From: Nakamurella sp. A5-74
GTDB taxonomy: Bacteria > Actinomycetota > Actinomycetes > Mycobacteriales > Nakamurellaceae
NCBI RefSeq assembly: GCF_040438885.1
Contig: NZ_CP159218.1
Location: 3,410,001 to 3,474,000 of the forward strand
Reading direction: 5' to 3'
DNA: 64,000 bases
Shown one piece after another: positions 53,955-64,000 of the stretch. A program made the position numbers and the translations under genes. The notes beneath the pieces are model-generated. The model made no database searches, had not been told where the DNA came from, and saw only the letters and a list, made by a program, of their open reading frames with translations. The first letter of the stretch is position 1; the number at the start of each line of letters is the position of its first letter.

Positions 53955-55909
53955 ATGAGTACACGGACGACGCAGTCCTCGGGATCAGCCGACCACTCCG
54001 CGGCTGTCGGCGCTCCATTTGACGAAGACAGCGCGCTTCCCGCCGGCCCGGTCCTCCTCGAAGGCGCAGCTCCACCTCCGCCGGAGCCCCGGATCAGCAC
54101 TCCTGTCGAGCTCGAGCCCCCCACGGTCACCTCCGGCAGCTACCCACAGTGGATCGACGCCGCGGCCGGCGTGCTGCGCAAGGCGAAGCGGCTTCCGGCC
54201 GACTCGTCCGAACTTCCCGCCGACGAGCTGGCGCCGCTGGTGATCAAGACCCTGGCCCGCACCACCGGTGACGGTGTCCTCGTTCCGCCGTTGGGACGGA
54301 GCTCGGATGTCGCCGACGACCTCCCCGCCGGACGCCGCTCACCCCGCGTCGGGTCCTGGGACATCCGCTCCCTCGTCACCGTCGCCGACCCCGAGCTCGC
54401 GGCCGCAACCGCACTGGCCGAGTTGGAGGGTGGGGCGACTTCGCTGGTCATCGGGGTCGGCGGCGCCGGTACTGACCCGAGCGCGCTCGCCGCCGCATTG
54501 GCGCCGGTCCTGCTCGACATCGCTGCGGTGGTGCTGGATCCGGTACCGGGCTCGGAAGTTGCTGCGGCGCAGGCATTCTCGGCTGCCCTGCGGGACCGGG
54601 GCGTCGCGCCGGCCGCGGGGACGTCGTTCGGAGTCGACCCGGTGGGTGCGCTGCTGGACGGCCACGCCGGCTCAGGCGAAGGGGATCACTCGTTCCTGCC
54701 CGAGGTCCTCGCACTGGCCCACGAGTTCGGCGTGGGCGCGGTGACCATCGATGGCACCCGGGTCCACGAGCTGGGCGGCGGCGACGTCACCGAGATCGGG
54801 TGGAGCATTGCCGCCGGGATCGCCACCCTCCGGTCCGTCGTGGGGCAGGGCCGGACACCGGCCGAGGCGGCAGGGCTGATCTCGTTCCGCTATGCGGTCA
54901 CCGACGACCAGTTCGGACAGATCGCGAAACTCCGTGCGGCACGGGCCATCTGGTCCCGGGTGCTGGAGCTGTCCGGAGTCGACCCGATCGGGCATCCGCA
55001 GTACCAGCACGCGGTCACCAGCCGCCCGATGACCTCCCGTTACGACCCCTGGGTCAACCTGCTGCGCGGCACGGTGGCCACGTTCGCGGCCGGGGTCGGT
55101 GGTGCGCAGGCGGTGACCACGCTGCCCTTCGACACCGCGCTCGGGCTGCCCGACGCCTTCGGCCGACGCATCGCCCGCAACGTCTCGCACCTGTTGGTCG
55201 GTGAGTCCCGGGTCGCGGAGGTGGCCGACCCGGCGGGTGGTGCAGCCGCGGTCGAGCAGCTGACCGATGCGCTCGCCCAGGCGGCCTGGGCTTTCGTCCA
55301 GCAGCTCGAAACCGCCGGCGGCGCAGACACCGAAGCGGCCGTCGCCCTGGTCCGTGAGCGAGCCACAACCGAGCGCGCGGAGCGGGACGCACTGATCGCG
55401 ACCCGGAAACTGCCGCTGACCGGGGTCAGCGAGTTCCCCCATATCGGGGAGACGCTGCCGACCCGGGCAGCGGGTGAACCCTACGACCGCGTCAGCTGGC
55501 ACTCCGCGTACGAGGACCTGCGTGACAAGCCCTGCGCTACACCGGTTTTCCTGGCCACGCTCGGGCCGGTCGCCGCCCACGCCACCCGCGCCGGCTTCAT
55601 CACCAGTGCCCTCGCGGCAGTAGGGATCGGTGTGGTGCTCGGCGGGCCCACCACGGATGCAGCCGCGGTGGTCGCCGGGTTCACCGAGGCCTCGACGCCC
55701 GTCGCGGTGCTCGTCGGCACCGACGACGCCTACGCCCAGCAGGGGACCGACACCATTGCTGCGCTCCGTGCTGCCGGCGCCACCACAGTGCTGCTGGCCG
55801 GCAAGCCGCCCGCTGCTCTCACCGGGTCGCTCGACGGCTCGATCGCGTTCGGCGACGACATCCCCGCCCTGGGGCGGACACTCCGCACCGCGCTGGAAGG
55901 GAATACCGC

Positions 55910-55913
<4 letters not shown>
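53955..55913 (+). CDS. mutA: methylmalonyl-CoA mutase small subunit
   Basis: 652 aa from ATG 53955. This is the catalytically inactive partner of MutB, with a degenerate TIM barrel ([23 protein letters not shown]) and a C-terminal Rossmann-like domain lacking the cobalamin-ligand DxHxxG motif. [12 protein letters not shown] near the domain junction is typical. The N-terminal 70 residues are Ser/Ala-rich. Its stop overlaps the mutB ATG (ATGA), so subunit synthesis is coupled. Confidence 0.93.
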
Positions 55914-58125
<2,212 letters not shown>

Positions 58126-58126
<1 letters not shown>

Positions 58127-59151
58127 TGCTCGCCTCCGCCTCGACGCAGGAGCTGACCGACGGGGTGGTCGCGGGGAGCCGTTCGGCGATCTCCCGGGCC
58201 ATCACCCTCATCGAGTCGACCCGCATCGACCACCGGGCTCGCGCACGGGAGCTGTTGCAGCACTTGCCTTCTCCGGAGCGGCCAGCGACCAGGGTGGGCA
58301 TCTCCGGGGTGCCCGGCGTCGGCAAGTCGACGTTCATCGAATCGCTGGGCCGGCTGCTCACCTCCACCGGTCATCGGGTGGGGGTGCTCGCTGTGGACCC
58401 GTCCAGTGCGCGCACCGGGGGTTCGGTCCTCGGTGATCGCACGCGGATGCCGCAGCTCACCGCCGATCCCGCCGCCTACGTGCGGCCATCACCGACGGCA
58501 GGAACGCTCGGCGGGGTGACGAGGGCGACCGCCCAGGCGATCACCATCCTGGAGTCGGCCGGGTACGACGTGATCCTCGTCGAGACGGTGGGCGTCGGGC
58601 AGTCCGAGATCGCCGTCGCCGGTATGGTCGACACGTTCCTGCTGCTCGGGCTGGCCCGCACCGGTGATCAGCTGCAGGGCATCAAGAAGGGCGTGCTGGA
58701 GATCGCCGACGTGGTGGCCATCAACAAGGCTGACGGAGACCGGGTCGTCGAGGCCTCGGCCGCCGCCCGCGAGCTGACCGGGGCGCTGCATCTGGTGCAC
58801 GGCAAGGGAACGGCCTGGGTGACGCCGGTGCTGACCTGCTCGGGACTGTCCGGCGACGGCGTCGTGCAGGTCTGGAAGATGTGCCTGCGGCACGCGGAGC
58901 ACCTCGGCGCAGAAGGCCTGCACCGCAAGCGATCCCGTCAGCAGTGGGACATGGCCTGGGCGCTGGTGCGCGAGGAGTTGCTGCAGCGGTTGGAGCGTTC
59001 CCCAGCTGTCCGGGAGCATCGCGGCGCGCTCCGACAGGCGGTGCTCGGCGGATCTCTCGGCGCCGCGCAGGCGGCCGACGAGATCCTGGCCGCGTTCGAC
59101 GGAGCCGCCCCCCAAGAGACCAGCTCTGATGCGACTGTCGTCGTTGACTGA
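58126..59151 (+). CDS. meaB: MeaB-family GTPase chaperone of methylmalonyl-CoA mutase
   Basis: 341 aa G3E GTPase. Walker A is GVPGVGKS (residues about 61-68), VLAVDPSSARTGGSVLGDRT contains the switch region, ETVGVGQSE is the G3 segment and NKAD gives nucleotide specificity. MeaB proteins protect and reactivate the mutase and gate cobalamin loading. TGATG overlap with mutB indicates tight coupling. Confidence 0.95.
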
Positions 59152-59710
59152 CCCGGTCCCAATCGTACTGCGACCGTGGCAGACCACGGATGCGGCAGCG
59201 CTACTGGCGATCTTCGCCGCGAGCGACGACCTCAGCACCCAGTACCCGTCGCCGGTCACATCGCTTGCAGAAGCGGATGCCTGTCTGGAGAAGATGTTGG
59301 GGTGGGACGCGACTCGCAAGAACGCTGCCATCGTGCCCGGCCCGGATCTCGACGGCGACCCGGTGGGCAACATCGCTGTGACGGGTGTCGAGTTCCGCCA
59401 CGGCACCGGTTGGGTCTCCTACTTCTCCTCGGGTGACGTCCGGGGCCGCGGTCACATCGGCAGAAGTGCTGCTGCACTGACGAACTGGGCCCTCGACCCG
59501 GCCGGTCTCGGCCTCGAGCGGCTCGAGCTGGGCCACCGCCTCAACAACCCGGCCTCGGGCGTGATCGCGCTGCGCGCAGGCTTCGTCCGGGAGGGCACCG
59601 AGCGCGCCAAGCTGCGCTACGGGGACGAGCGCTTCGACGTGGCAACCTATGGCCGTCTGCGGTCGGATCCGGCGCCGCGGCCGAGCGGCGTCCTGCTGTA
59701 CCTGCCGTGA
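59129..59710 (+). CDS. GNAT-family N-acetyltransferase
   Basis: 193 aa, overlapping the end of meaB by 23 bp. The RimJ/RimL-like pattern includes IVLRPWQTTDAAALLAIF at the start, SYFSSGDVRGRGHIGRSAAAL as the acetyl-CoA loop (with a G-R-G-x-I-G element), and LERLELGHRLNNPASGVIAL. Substrate unknown; alarmone, amino-terminal or antibiotic acetylation cannot be distinguished. A start inside the meaB end is likely because later starts would lose the first strand. Confidence 0.87.
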   Translation: MRLSSLTDPVPIVLRPWQTTDAAALLAIFAASDDLSTQYPSPVTSLAEADACLEKMLGWDATRKNAAIVPGPDLDGDPVGNIAVTGVEFRHGTGWVSYFSSGDVRGRGHIGRSAAALTNWALDPAGLGLERLELGHRLNNPASGVIALRAGFVREGTERAKLRYGDERFDVATYGRLRSDPAPRPSGVLLYLP

Positions 59711-59979
59711 GCCGCCGAGGTGGTAGGTGAAATCGAGCGCAGTACGCCACCACGCGCGACCACGTCGCAGGCCACGCCCGATCACAGGCAGGCTCCTTGG
59801 CGAAAGCCGCGGCCGTACTGCGCGGGCCGGATCTCAAGACCGTCGCAGAGGCCGTGCTGGATCTGGACATCACGCCCCAGCTGGCCCGGGTTCTGGTTTC
59901 GGAACGCACGATCAGTGGCGCAGGCTCTCGGCTCGTCCCTCGCTCGGTCACCATCGGTCTGCCCGATCACCGACGGCGG
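59711..59979. other. intergenic stretch with no recognised gene
   Basis: About 270 bp between the GNAT gene and an SDR remnant. Short open frames exist on both strands, including one reading AVLRGPDLKTVAEAVLDLD on the plus strand, but none resembles a known family. It may be eroded coding sequence from the same decay event as the adjacent remnant. Confidence 0.4.
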
Positions 59980-60111
59980 TCAGAGATTCAGCATCCCGCC
60001 GTCGACCAGGTGGCTGCTGCCGGTGATGTAGGACGCGTCGTCGGAGAGCAGGAACAGCGCGAGCGTCGCTGCCTCTTCGGCGTCGCCCACACGGCCCAGC
60101 CGCACTTGTGC
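59980..60111 (-). pseudogene. C-terminal remnant of a short-chain dehydrogenase/reductase
   Basis: The minus strand encodes 43 residues ending in a stop. They match the SDR C-terminus: LGRVGDAEEAATLALFLLSDD, then ASYITGSSHLVDGGMLNL. This is the usual R-x-G...EeA...FLlSD..sYiTG....vDGG pattern. There is no Rossmann N-terminus or start codon; the upstream sequence immediately becomes the end of kdpE (stop 60125-60127). A truncated gene left by a deletion or rearrangement is the simplest reading. Confidence 0.7.
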
Positions 60112-60124
60112 TGGAGCCCGACGG

Positions 60125-60832
60125 TCAGCTGCCGCTCTCGAACCGGTACCCCATTCCCGCCTCGGTGTGCAGGTACCGAGGATGTGCCGGATCGGGTTCG
60201 AGTTTGCGCCGCAGTTGCGCGAGGTACACCCGCAGGTAGTGGGTCTCGTTCTCGTACCCGGGGCCCCACACCCGCTCGAGCAATGCCTTCTGCGGCACCA
60301 GCTTCCCGGTGTGCCGGATCAACATCTCCAGCAGCTCCCACTCGGTCGGCGTCAACCGCACCGGCGACCCGCCCCGCACCACCCGTTTGGCCCCGAGATC
60401 GACGGTGAAGTCAGCGGTCTCGACGATCCCACCCTCGGGTGCGTCGCCCGACACCCGTTGTCGGCGCACCCCGACCCGGATGCGCGCGAGCAGCTCGTCC
60501 ATCCCGAACGGCTTGGTGACGTAGTCGTCGGCGCCGGCGTCCAGCGCCAGCACCTTCTCCCCCGACGTCGCGCGCGCCGACAACACGATCACCGGGACGG
60601 TCGACCAGCCGCGGATCCCGGCCAGCACCTCGAGTCCGTCCAGATCCGGTAGCCCCAGGTCGAGGACCACCACGTCGGGATGGACGTGAGCGACGTCGAT
60701 GAGCGCCTGCCGTCCGGTCTGGGCCACCGTCACCCGATACCCGTGCGCCGTCAGGTTGATCGCCAGGGCGCGGGCCAACGCCGCATCGTCGTCGACCACC
60801 AACACGCTCGCCGCTGCTTCGTCGGCGGCCAT
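60125..60832 (-). CDS. kdpE: response regulator of the Kdp two-component system
   Basis: 235 aa from ATG 60832, preceded by GGGGAGG (4-nt gap); GTG 60835, overlapping the kdpD stop as GTGA, is the alternative. Receiver domain with VLVVDDD, phospho-acceptor Asp in VVVLDLGLPDLDG and the KPF switch lysine. The C-terminal OmpR/PhoB winged helix has LTPTEWELLEMLIRH and NETHYLRVYLAQLRRKLE. It activates the kdpFABC potassium pump operon under low K+ or osmotic stress. It is translationally coupled to kdpD. Confidence 0.95.
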   Translation of the reverse strand: MAADEAAASVLVVDDDAALARALAINLTAHGYRVTVAQTGRQALIDVAHVHPDVVVLDLGLPDLDGLEVLAGIRGWSTVPVIVLSARATSGEKVLALDAGADDYVTKPFGMDELLARIRVGVRRQRVSGDAPEGGIVETADFTVDLGAKRVVRGGSPVRLTPTEWELLEMLIRHTGKLVPQKALLERVWGPGYENETHYLRVYLAQLRRKLEPDPAHPRYLHTEAGMGYRFESGS

Positions 60833-63396
60833 CACACCTCCCCCGCGACGTCGACGGTGTCAGCGGCACCGCCACCGATCTGCGGGGCCGTCGCCGGTCC
60901 GAGCACCGGGATCGAGATCGTCATGGTCAGGCCACCTCCAGGGGTGTCGTCGGCCTCGACGGTGCCGCCGACCGCTTCGGTGAGACCGCGGGCGACCGCC
61001 AGCCCCAGGCCGACGCCGGCGCCGCGCGGAACGTCGCCGAGCCGCTGGAAGGCGTGGAACATCGAGTCCCGCTGTTCCTCAGGGACGCCCGGCCCGTGGT
61101 CGGCGACCCGGATCTCCATCCGCGCGGCCACCACCCCGGCGTCGATCCGCACCTGTGAGTCCGTGTGCCGCAACGCATTCGCCACCAAGTTCGCCAGCAC
61201 CCGTTCCAGCAGGCCGGCATCGGTGACGATCAACGGCAGCGCATCGGAAACCTCGTCCCGCACCCGCGATCTGTCCAGGCCGACGAGCGCTCGACCGATG
61301 ATCTCGTCGACCGACGACGGCCGGAGCAGCGGAGCGATCGACCCGGTCTGCAACCGGGAGAGATCCAGCAGGTTCCCGATCAGGTCGTCCAGTTGACCGG
61401 CGGCAGCGGCGATCGATCCGGTGAGTTCCTGACGGTCGGCGGGCGGGAGCCGCAGCGAGGAGTCGAGCAGGCTGCTGACCGACGCGCTGATGGTGGCCAG
61501 CGGGGTCCGTAGGTCGTGCGAGACAGCGGTCAGCAGGGCCGTGCGAACGGTGTCGGTCTGCCGCAGCCGATCGTTCTGGGCCGCTTCGGCGGCCAGCATC
61601 ACCTGATGCCGGGCCGCTCCCACCTGCCGCGCAACGGCATCCAGGAAGGTGGCGTTGTCGGCGGACAACGGTCGACCGTTCAACATCAGCTCCGCACCGT
61701 GCCCTGCGTCGACCGTCGTCGCGCCCTCCGGCGCCGGTGTCCCCGCCGGTTGCAGGACGGCCGAGGCCATCCCGAACGCCACCCTGACCTGCTCCAGGAT
61801 CGTGGCCACCGGGTCGTCGGCGCGGGCCCCGCCGACCGCGATGGACGCCAGCAGCTGGGCCTGCTCGGAACGCAGCGCAGCCTCCCTGGTCCGCCGCCGC
61901 AGGCGGTCGACCAGGGCAGCCACCACGGCTGCGACGACGACGAACACCATCAGCGCGAAGGCATTCTCGGGGGAGGTGATGGTCAGCGAGCCGGTCGGTT
62001 CGGTGAAGAGGTAGTTCGCCAGCAGGCCGGCCCACAGCGCGGTGAAGACAGCCGGCACCACTCCGCCGATGAGCGAGGTGACCAGCACCCCGAGCTGGAA
62101 CACGAACAGCACCGACGCCAGGTCCAGCGACTGCCGGAAGGCCAGCAGCGAGGCCGCCAACAGCGCCGGGACGCACACCGAGGCCAGCCAGGCGACGATC
62201 GTCCGGCGGACCGGCAGCCGACCGCGCCGGCGTACCGACGGTGCCGGTCTGAGCGTCACCACGTGGACGTCGATGTCCCCACTCGCATCGACGATCGCCC
62301 GGAACGTACTGGGCCGCAGGACCTTTGCAACACCGCGCCGCGCCGACGCGCCCACCACGATCTGGGTGCCGTTGACCCCGCGGGCGTAGGCGAGCACCGC
62401 CTCGGCCACGTCCTCACCCACCACCACCTGGAGTGTCCCGTCCACCGATTCAGCCACCGTGCGCAACCGTTCGATCTCGCTGGCACTGGCACCCAGGGAG
62501 CCGTCGGAGCGCAGCACGTGCACGGCCACCAGGTCGCGACCCTTGGCCCGGCCGGCGATCCTGGCCCCGCGGCGGATCAGCGCTGCGCCACCGTCACCCG
62601 CAGGCAGCGCCACCACGATGCGCTCCCGAGCAGCCCAGGTGGAGGTGATGCCGTGCCGCTCGCGGTACGTCGCGAGCCCGTCGTCGACCTGGTCGGCCAC
62701 CCACAGCAGCGCGAGTTCGCGCAGCGCCGTCAGATTGCCCTCGCGGAAGTAGTGGGCCAGGGCGGTGTCGACCCGTTCCGCCGGGTAGACGTGGCCGTGC
62801 GCCATCCTGCGGCGCAGCGCCTGCGGAGTCATGTCGACCAGCTCGATCTGCTCGGCCGCCCGCACCACCGCGTCGGGCACCGTCTCCCGTTGCGGCACAC
62901 CGGTGATCTGCACGACCGCGTCGTTCAGCGACTCGAGGTGCTGAACGTTGATGGTGGTGATCACGTCGATCCCGGCCGCCAGCAGCTCCTGGACGTCCTG
63001 CCACCGCCGGCGGTACCGCCCGCCGGGTGCGTTGGTGTGGGCCAGCTCGTCGACCAGCGCCACCTCGGGACGCCGCGCCAGCACCGCATCCGTGTCCATC
63101 TCGTCGAGCGCCACCCCGCGGTGCGAGACGGTTCGGCGCGGGATCGTCGGCAGCTCTCCGACCCGATCCCGGGTGTAGGTCCGACCGTGGTCCTCGACGA
63201 CGGCGATCACGACGTCGGTCCCCCGTTCGGCCCGTCGGTGGCCCTCCTCGAGCATGGCGACGGTCTTGCCGACACCGGGCGCCGCGCCGAGGTAGACCCG
63301 CAGGCTGCCCCTGGCCACCTTCGAGCCGGTGGCACCGTCTCCCGGGGTCGGTGTCATCTCCCCAGTGTCGTCCGCCGCACGCTCGTCCGCCGTCAC
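60832..63396 (-). CDS. kdpD: sensor histidine kinase for potassium limitation
   Basis: 854 aa. The N-terminal KdpD sensor domain has Walker-type GAAPGVGKT at 37-45 and LVDELAHTNAPG, and a USP-like domain follows (RIVVALPAGDGGA...). Four membrane helices are clustered at about 390-490, then a GAF-like segment, HisKA with phospho-acceptor His in AVSHDLRTPLA and a HATPase domain (NLVANALRHTDSQ, DHGPGVPEE). GTG start at 63396, 17 bp after the kdpC stop. Confidence 0.95.
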   Translation of the reverse strand: MTADERAADDTGEMTPTPGDGATGSKVARGSLRVYLGAAPGVGKTVAMLEEGHRRAERGTDVVIAVVEDHGRTYTRDRVGELPTIPRRTVSHRGVALDEMDTDAVLARRPEVALVDELAHTNAPGGRYRRRWQDVQELLAAGIDVITTINVQHLESLNDAVVQITGVPQRETVPDAVVRAAEQIELVDMTPQALRRRMAHGHVYPAERVDTALAHYFREGNLTALRELALLWVADQVDDGLATYRERHGITSTWAARERIVVALPAGDGGAALIRRGARIAGRAKGRDLVAVHVLRSDGSLGASASEIERLRTVAESVDGTLQVVVGEDVAEAVLAYARGVNGTQIVVGASARRGVAKVLRPSTFRAIVDASGDIDVHVVTLRPAPSVRRRGRLPVRRTIVAWLASVCVPALLAASLLAFRQSLDLASVLFVFQLGVLVTSLIGGVVPAVFTALWAGLLANYLFTEPTGSLTITSPENAFALMVFVVVAAVVAALVDRLRRRTREAALRSEQAQLLASIAVGGARADDPVATILEQVRVAFGMASAVLQPAGTPAPEGATTVDAGHGAELMLNGRPLSADNATFLDAVARQVGAARHQVMLAAEAAQNDRLRQTDTVRTALLTAVSHDLRTPLATISASVSSLLDSSLRLPPADRQELTGSIAAAAGQLDDLIGNLLDLSRLQTGSIAPLLRPSSVDEIIGRALVGLDRSRVRDEVSDALPLIVTDAGLLERVLANLVANALRHTDSQVRIDAGVVAARMEIRVADHGPGVPEEQRDSMFHAFQRLGDVPRGAGVGLGLAVARGLTEAVGGTVEADDTPGGGLTMTISIPVLGPATAPQIGGGAADTVDVAGEV

Positions 63397-63413
63397 CGAC
63401 TCACCGCCGTCCG

Positions 63414-63989
63414 TCAGCCCCTGAGTCGTTGCAGGGCCAGATTCAGCTCCAGCACGTTCACCTGCTCGTCGCCGAGGAAGCCCAGGATCCGCCCGTCGAC
63501 GCGCTGCTCGACCAGGGCTGCGACGCTCGCCGGCGACAGGCCGCGGACGGCCGCGACCCTGGTCACCTGCAGCCGGGCGTAGGCCGGGCTGATGTCGGGG
63601 TCCAGTCCGCTGGCGGATGCGGTGATCGCGTCGGCCGGCACGGCCGACTCCGGGACACCGTTCAGTCTCGCGACCTCCGTCCGGCGCTGGGCGATGAGCT
63701 CGGCCAGCTCGGCGTTGTCCGCCGCCAGGTTGGAGCCGCCGGAGGACAGCGCGTCGTAGCCGTCACTGCCTGCTGCGGACGGTCTCCCGCTGAACCATTG
63801 CGGATCGGTGAACGACTGGCCGATCAGCGACGAGCCGACGGTACGGCCGGACGCATCAGTGACCAGGGATCCGTCAGCCCGGTCGGACATCAGCCGACCG
63901 ACGCCGTAGACCACTGCCGGGTACAGCACGCCGAGCAGCACGGTCATCGCCAGCAGCAGTCGCAGGCCGATCAGCGACTGCCGCACCAC
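63414..63989 (-). CDS. kdpC: potassium-transporting ATPase subunit C
   Basis: 191 aa from GTG 63989, with GTG 63986 also possible. One N-terminal membrane helix (LRLLLAMTVLLGVLYPAVVYGV), then the KdpC-typical LIGQSFTDPQWFSGRPSAAG, DALSSGGSNLA and VTRVAAVRGLSP segments, ending in VLELNLAL. KdpC assists ATP-driven K+ import by KdpAB. kdpB and kdpA would lie beyond the right end of the window. Confidence 0.93.
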   Translation of the reverse strand: MVRQSLIGLRLLLAMTVLLGVLYPAVVYGVGRLMSDRADGSLVTDASGRTVGSSLIGQSFTDPQWFSGRPSAAGSDGYDALSSGGSNLAADNAELAELIAQRRTEVARLNGVPESAVPADAITASASGLDPDISPAYARLQVTRVAAVRGLSPASVAALVEQRVDGRILGFLGDEQVNVLELNLALQRLRG

Positions 63990-64000
63990 CGTGCTCGCGG

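Noticed and set aside
59797-60408. 203-residue plus-strand frame opposite the kdpE end
   Set aside because: Half of it is antisense to kdpE and the SDR remnant; the remainder has no recognisable family.

Overview
The window is high-GC DNA with dense, short-gapped operons, many GTG starts and frequent 4-nt ATGA/GTGA gene overlaps. Gene content points to an actinomycete (Actinomycetota): an actinobacterial acyl-CoA carboxylase cluster with an epsilon subunit, a MoxR/DUF58/DUF4129 cluster, an LpdA-type flavoprotein, an LPxTG-anchored giant DUF11 protein, MutA/MutB/MeaB and an IS110-family element. A Nakamurella-like or related lineage is possible, but that is inference only.

Layout. 1-8.3 kb: an acyl-CoA carboxyltransferase, a secreted serine-hydrolase-like protein, a secreted FG-GAP repeat protein, HMG-CoA lyase, a membrane PH-domain protein and a YggS-type PLP protein, all on the minus strand. 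8.3-14.1 kb: birA (minus) diverges from the operon pccB/accD5-accE-maf-accA3 (plus), in which every junction is a 4-nt GTGA overlap. 14.1-22 kb (minus): an orphan beta-rich protein, then glpD followed by DUF4129, a membrane protein, MoxR ATPase, DUF58 and a small membrane protein. 22.2-24.7 kb (plus): glpF and glpK. 24.8-31.3 kb: a DUF559 protein, then a carbohydrate-type ABC importer (lipoprotein and two permeases) coupled to a class V aminotransferase and facing a divergent GntR/FadR regulator. 31.4-35.4 kb: a Pr6Pr-like membrane protein, an IS110-family element inserted in an 85-bp repeat array, and lpdA. 35.4-37.3 kb: a gamma-glutamylcyclotransferase-like protein and an M20 amidohydrolase. 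37.5-52.0 kb: one 14.6-kb gene for a cell-wall-anchored protein of about 34 DUF11 repeats. 52.3-59.7 kb (plus): a GCS2-family ligase, mutA-mutB-meaB and a GNAT. 60.0-64 kb (minus): a short SDR gene remnant and kdpC-kdpD-kdpE, whose upstream kdp genes lie outside the window.

How it fits together. PccB, AccE, AccA3 and BirA make and biotinylate a propionyl/acetyl-CoA carboxylase. MutAB with MeaB would convert methylmalonyl-CoA to succinyl-CoA; no epimerase is visible here. GlpF, GlpK and GlpD form a full glycerol uptake and oxidation route. The ABC importer, aminotransferase and GntR form a self-contained, probably substrate-induced unit of unknown substrate.

The most distinctive non-coding trait is the number of short tandem arrays near gene ends: 32-bp units at two loci sharing a skeleton, 96-bp units, 85-bp units, 17-bp units at three loci and 15-bp units at two loci. 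There are also two 78-bp palindromic elements and one 94-bp inverted-repeat element. No rRNA, tRNA or CRISPR array was recognised.
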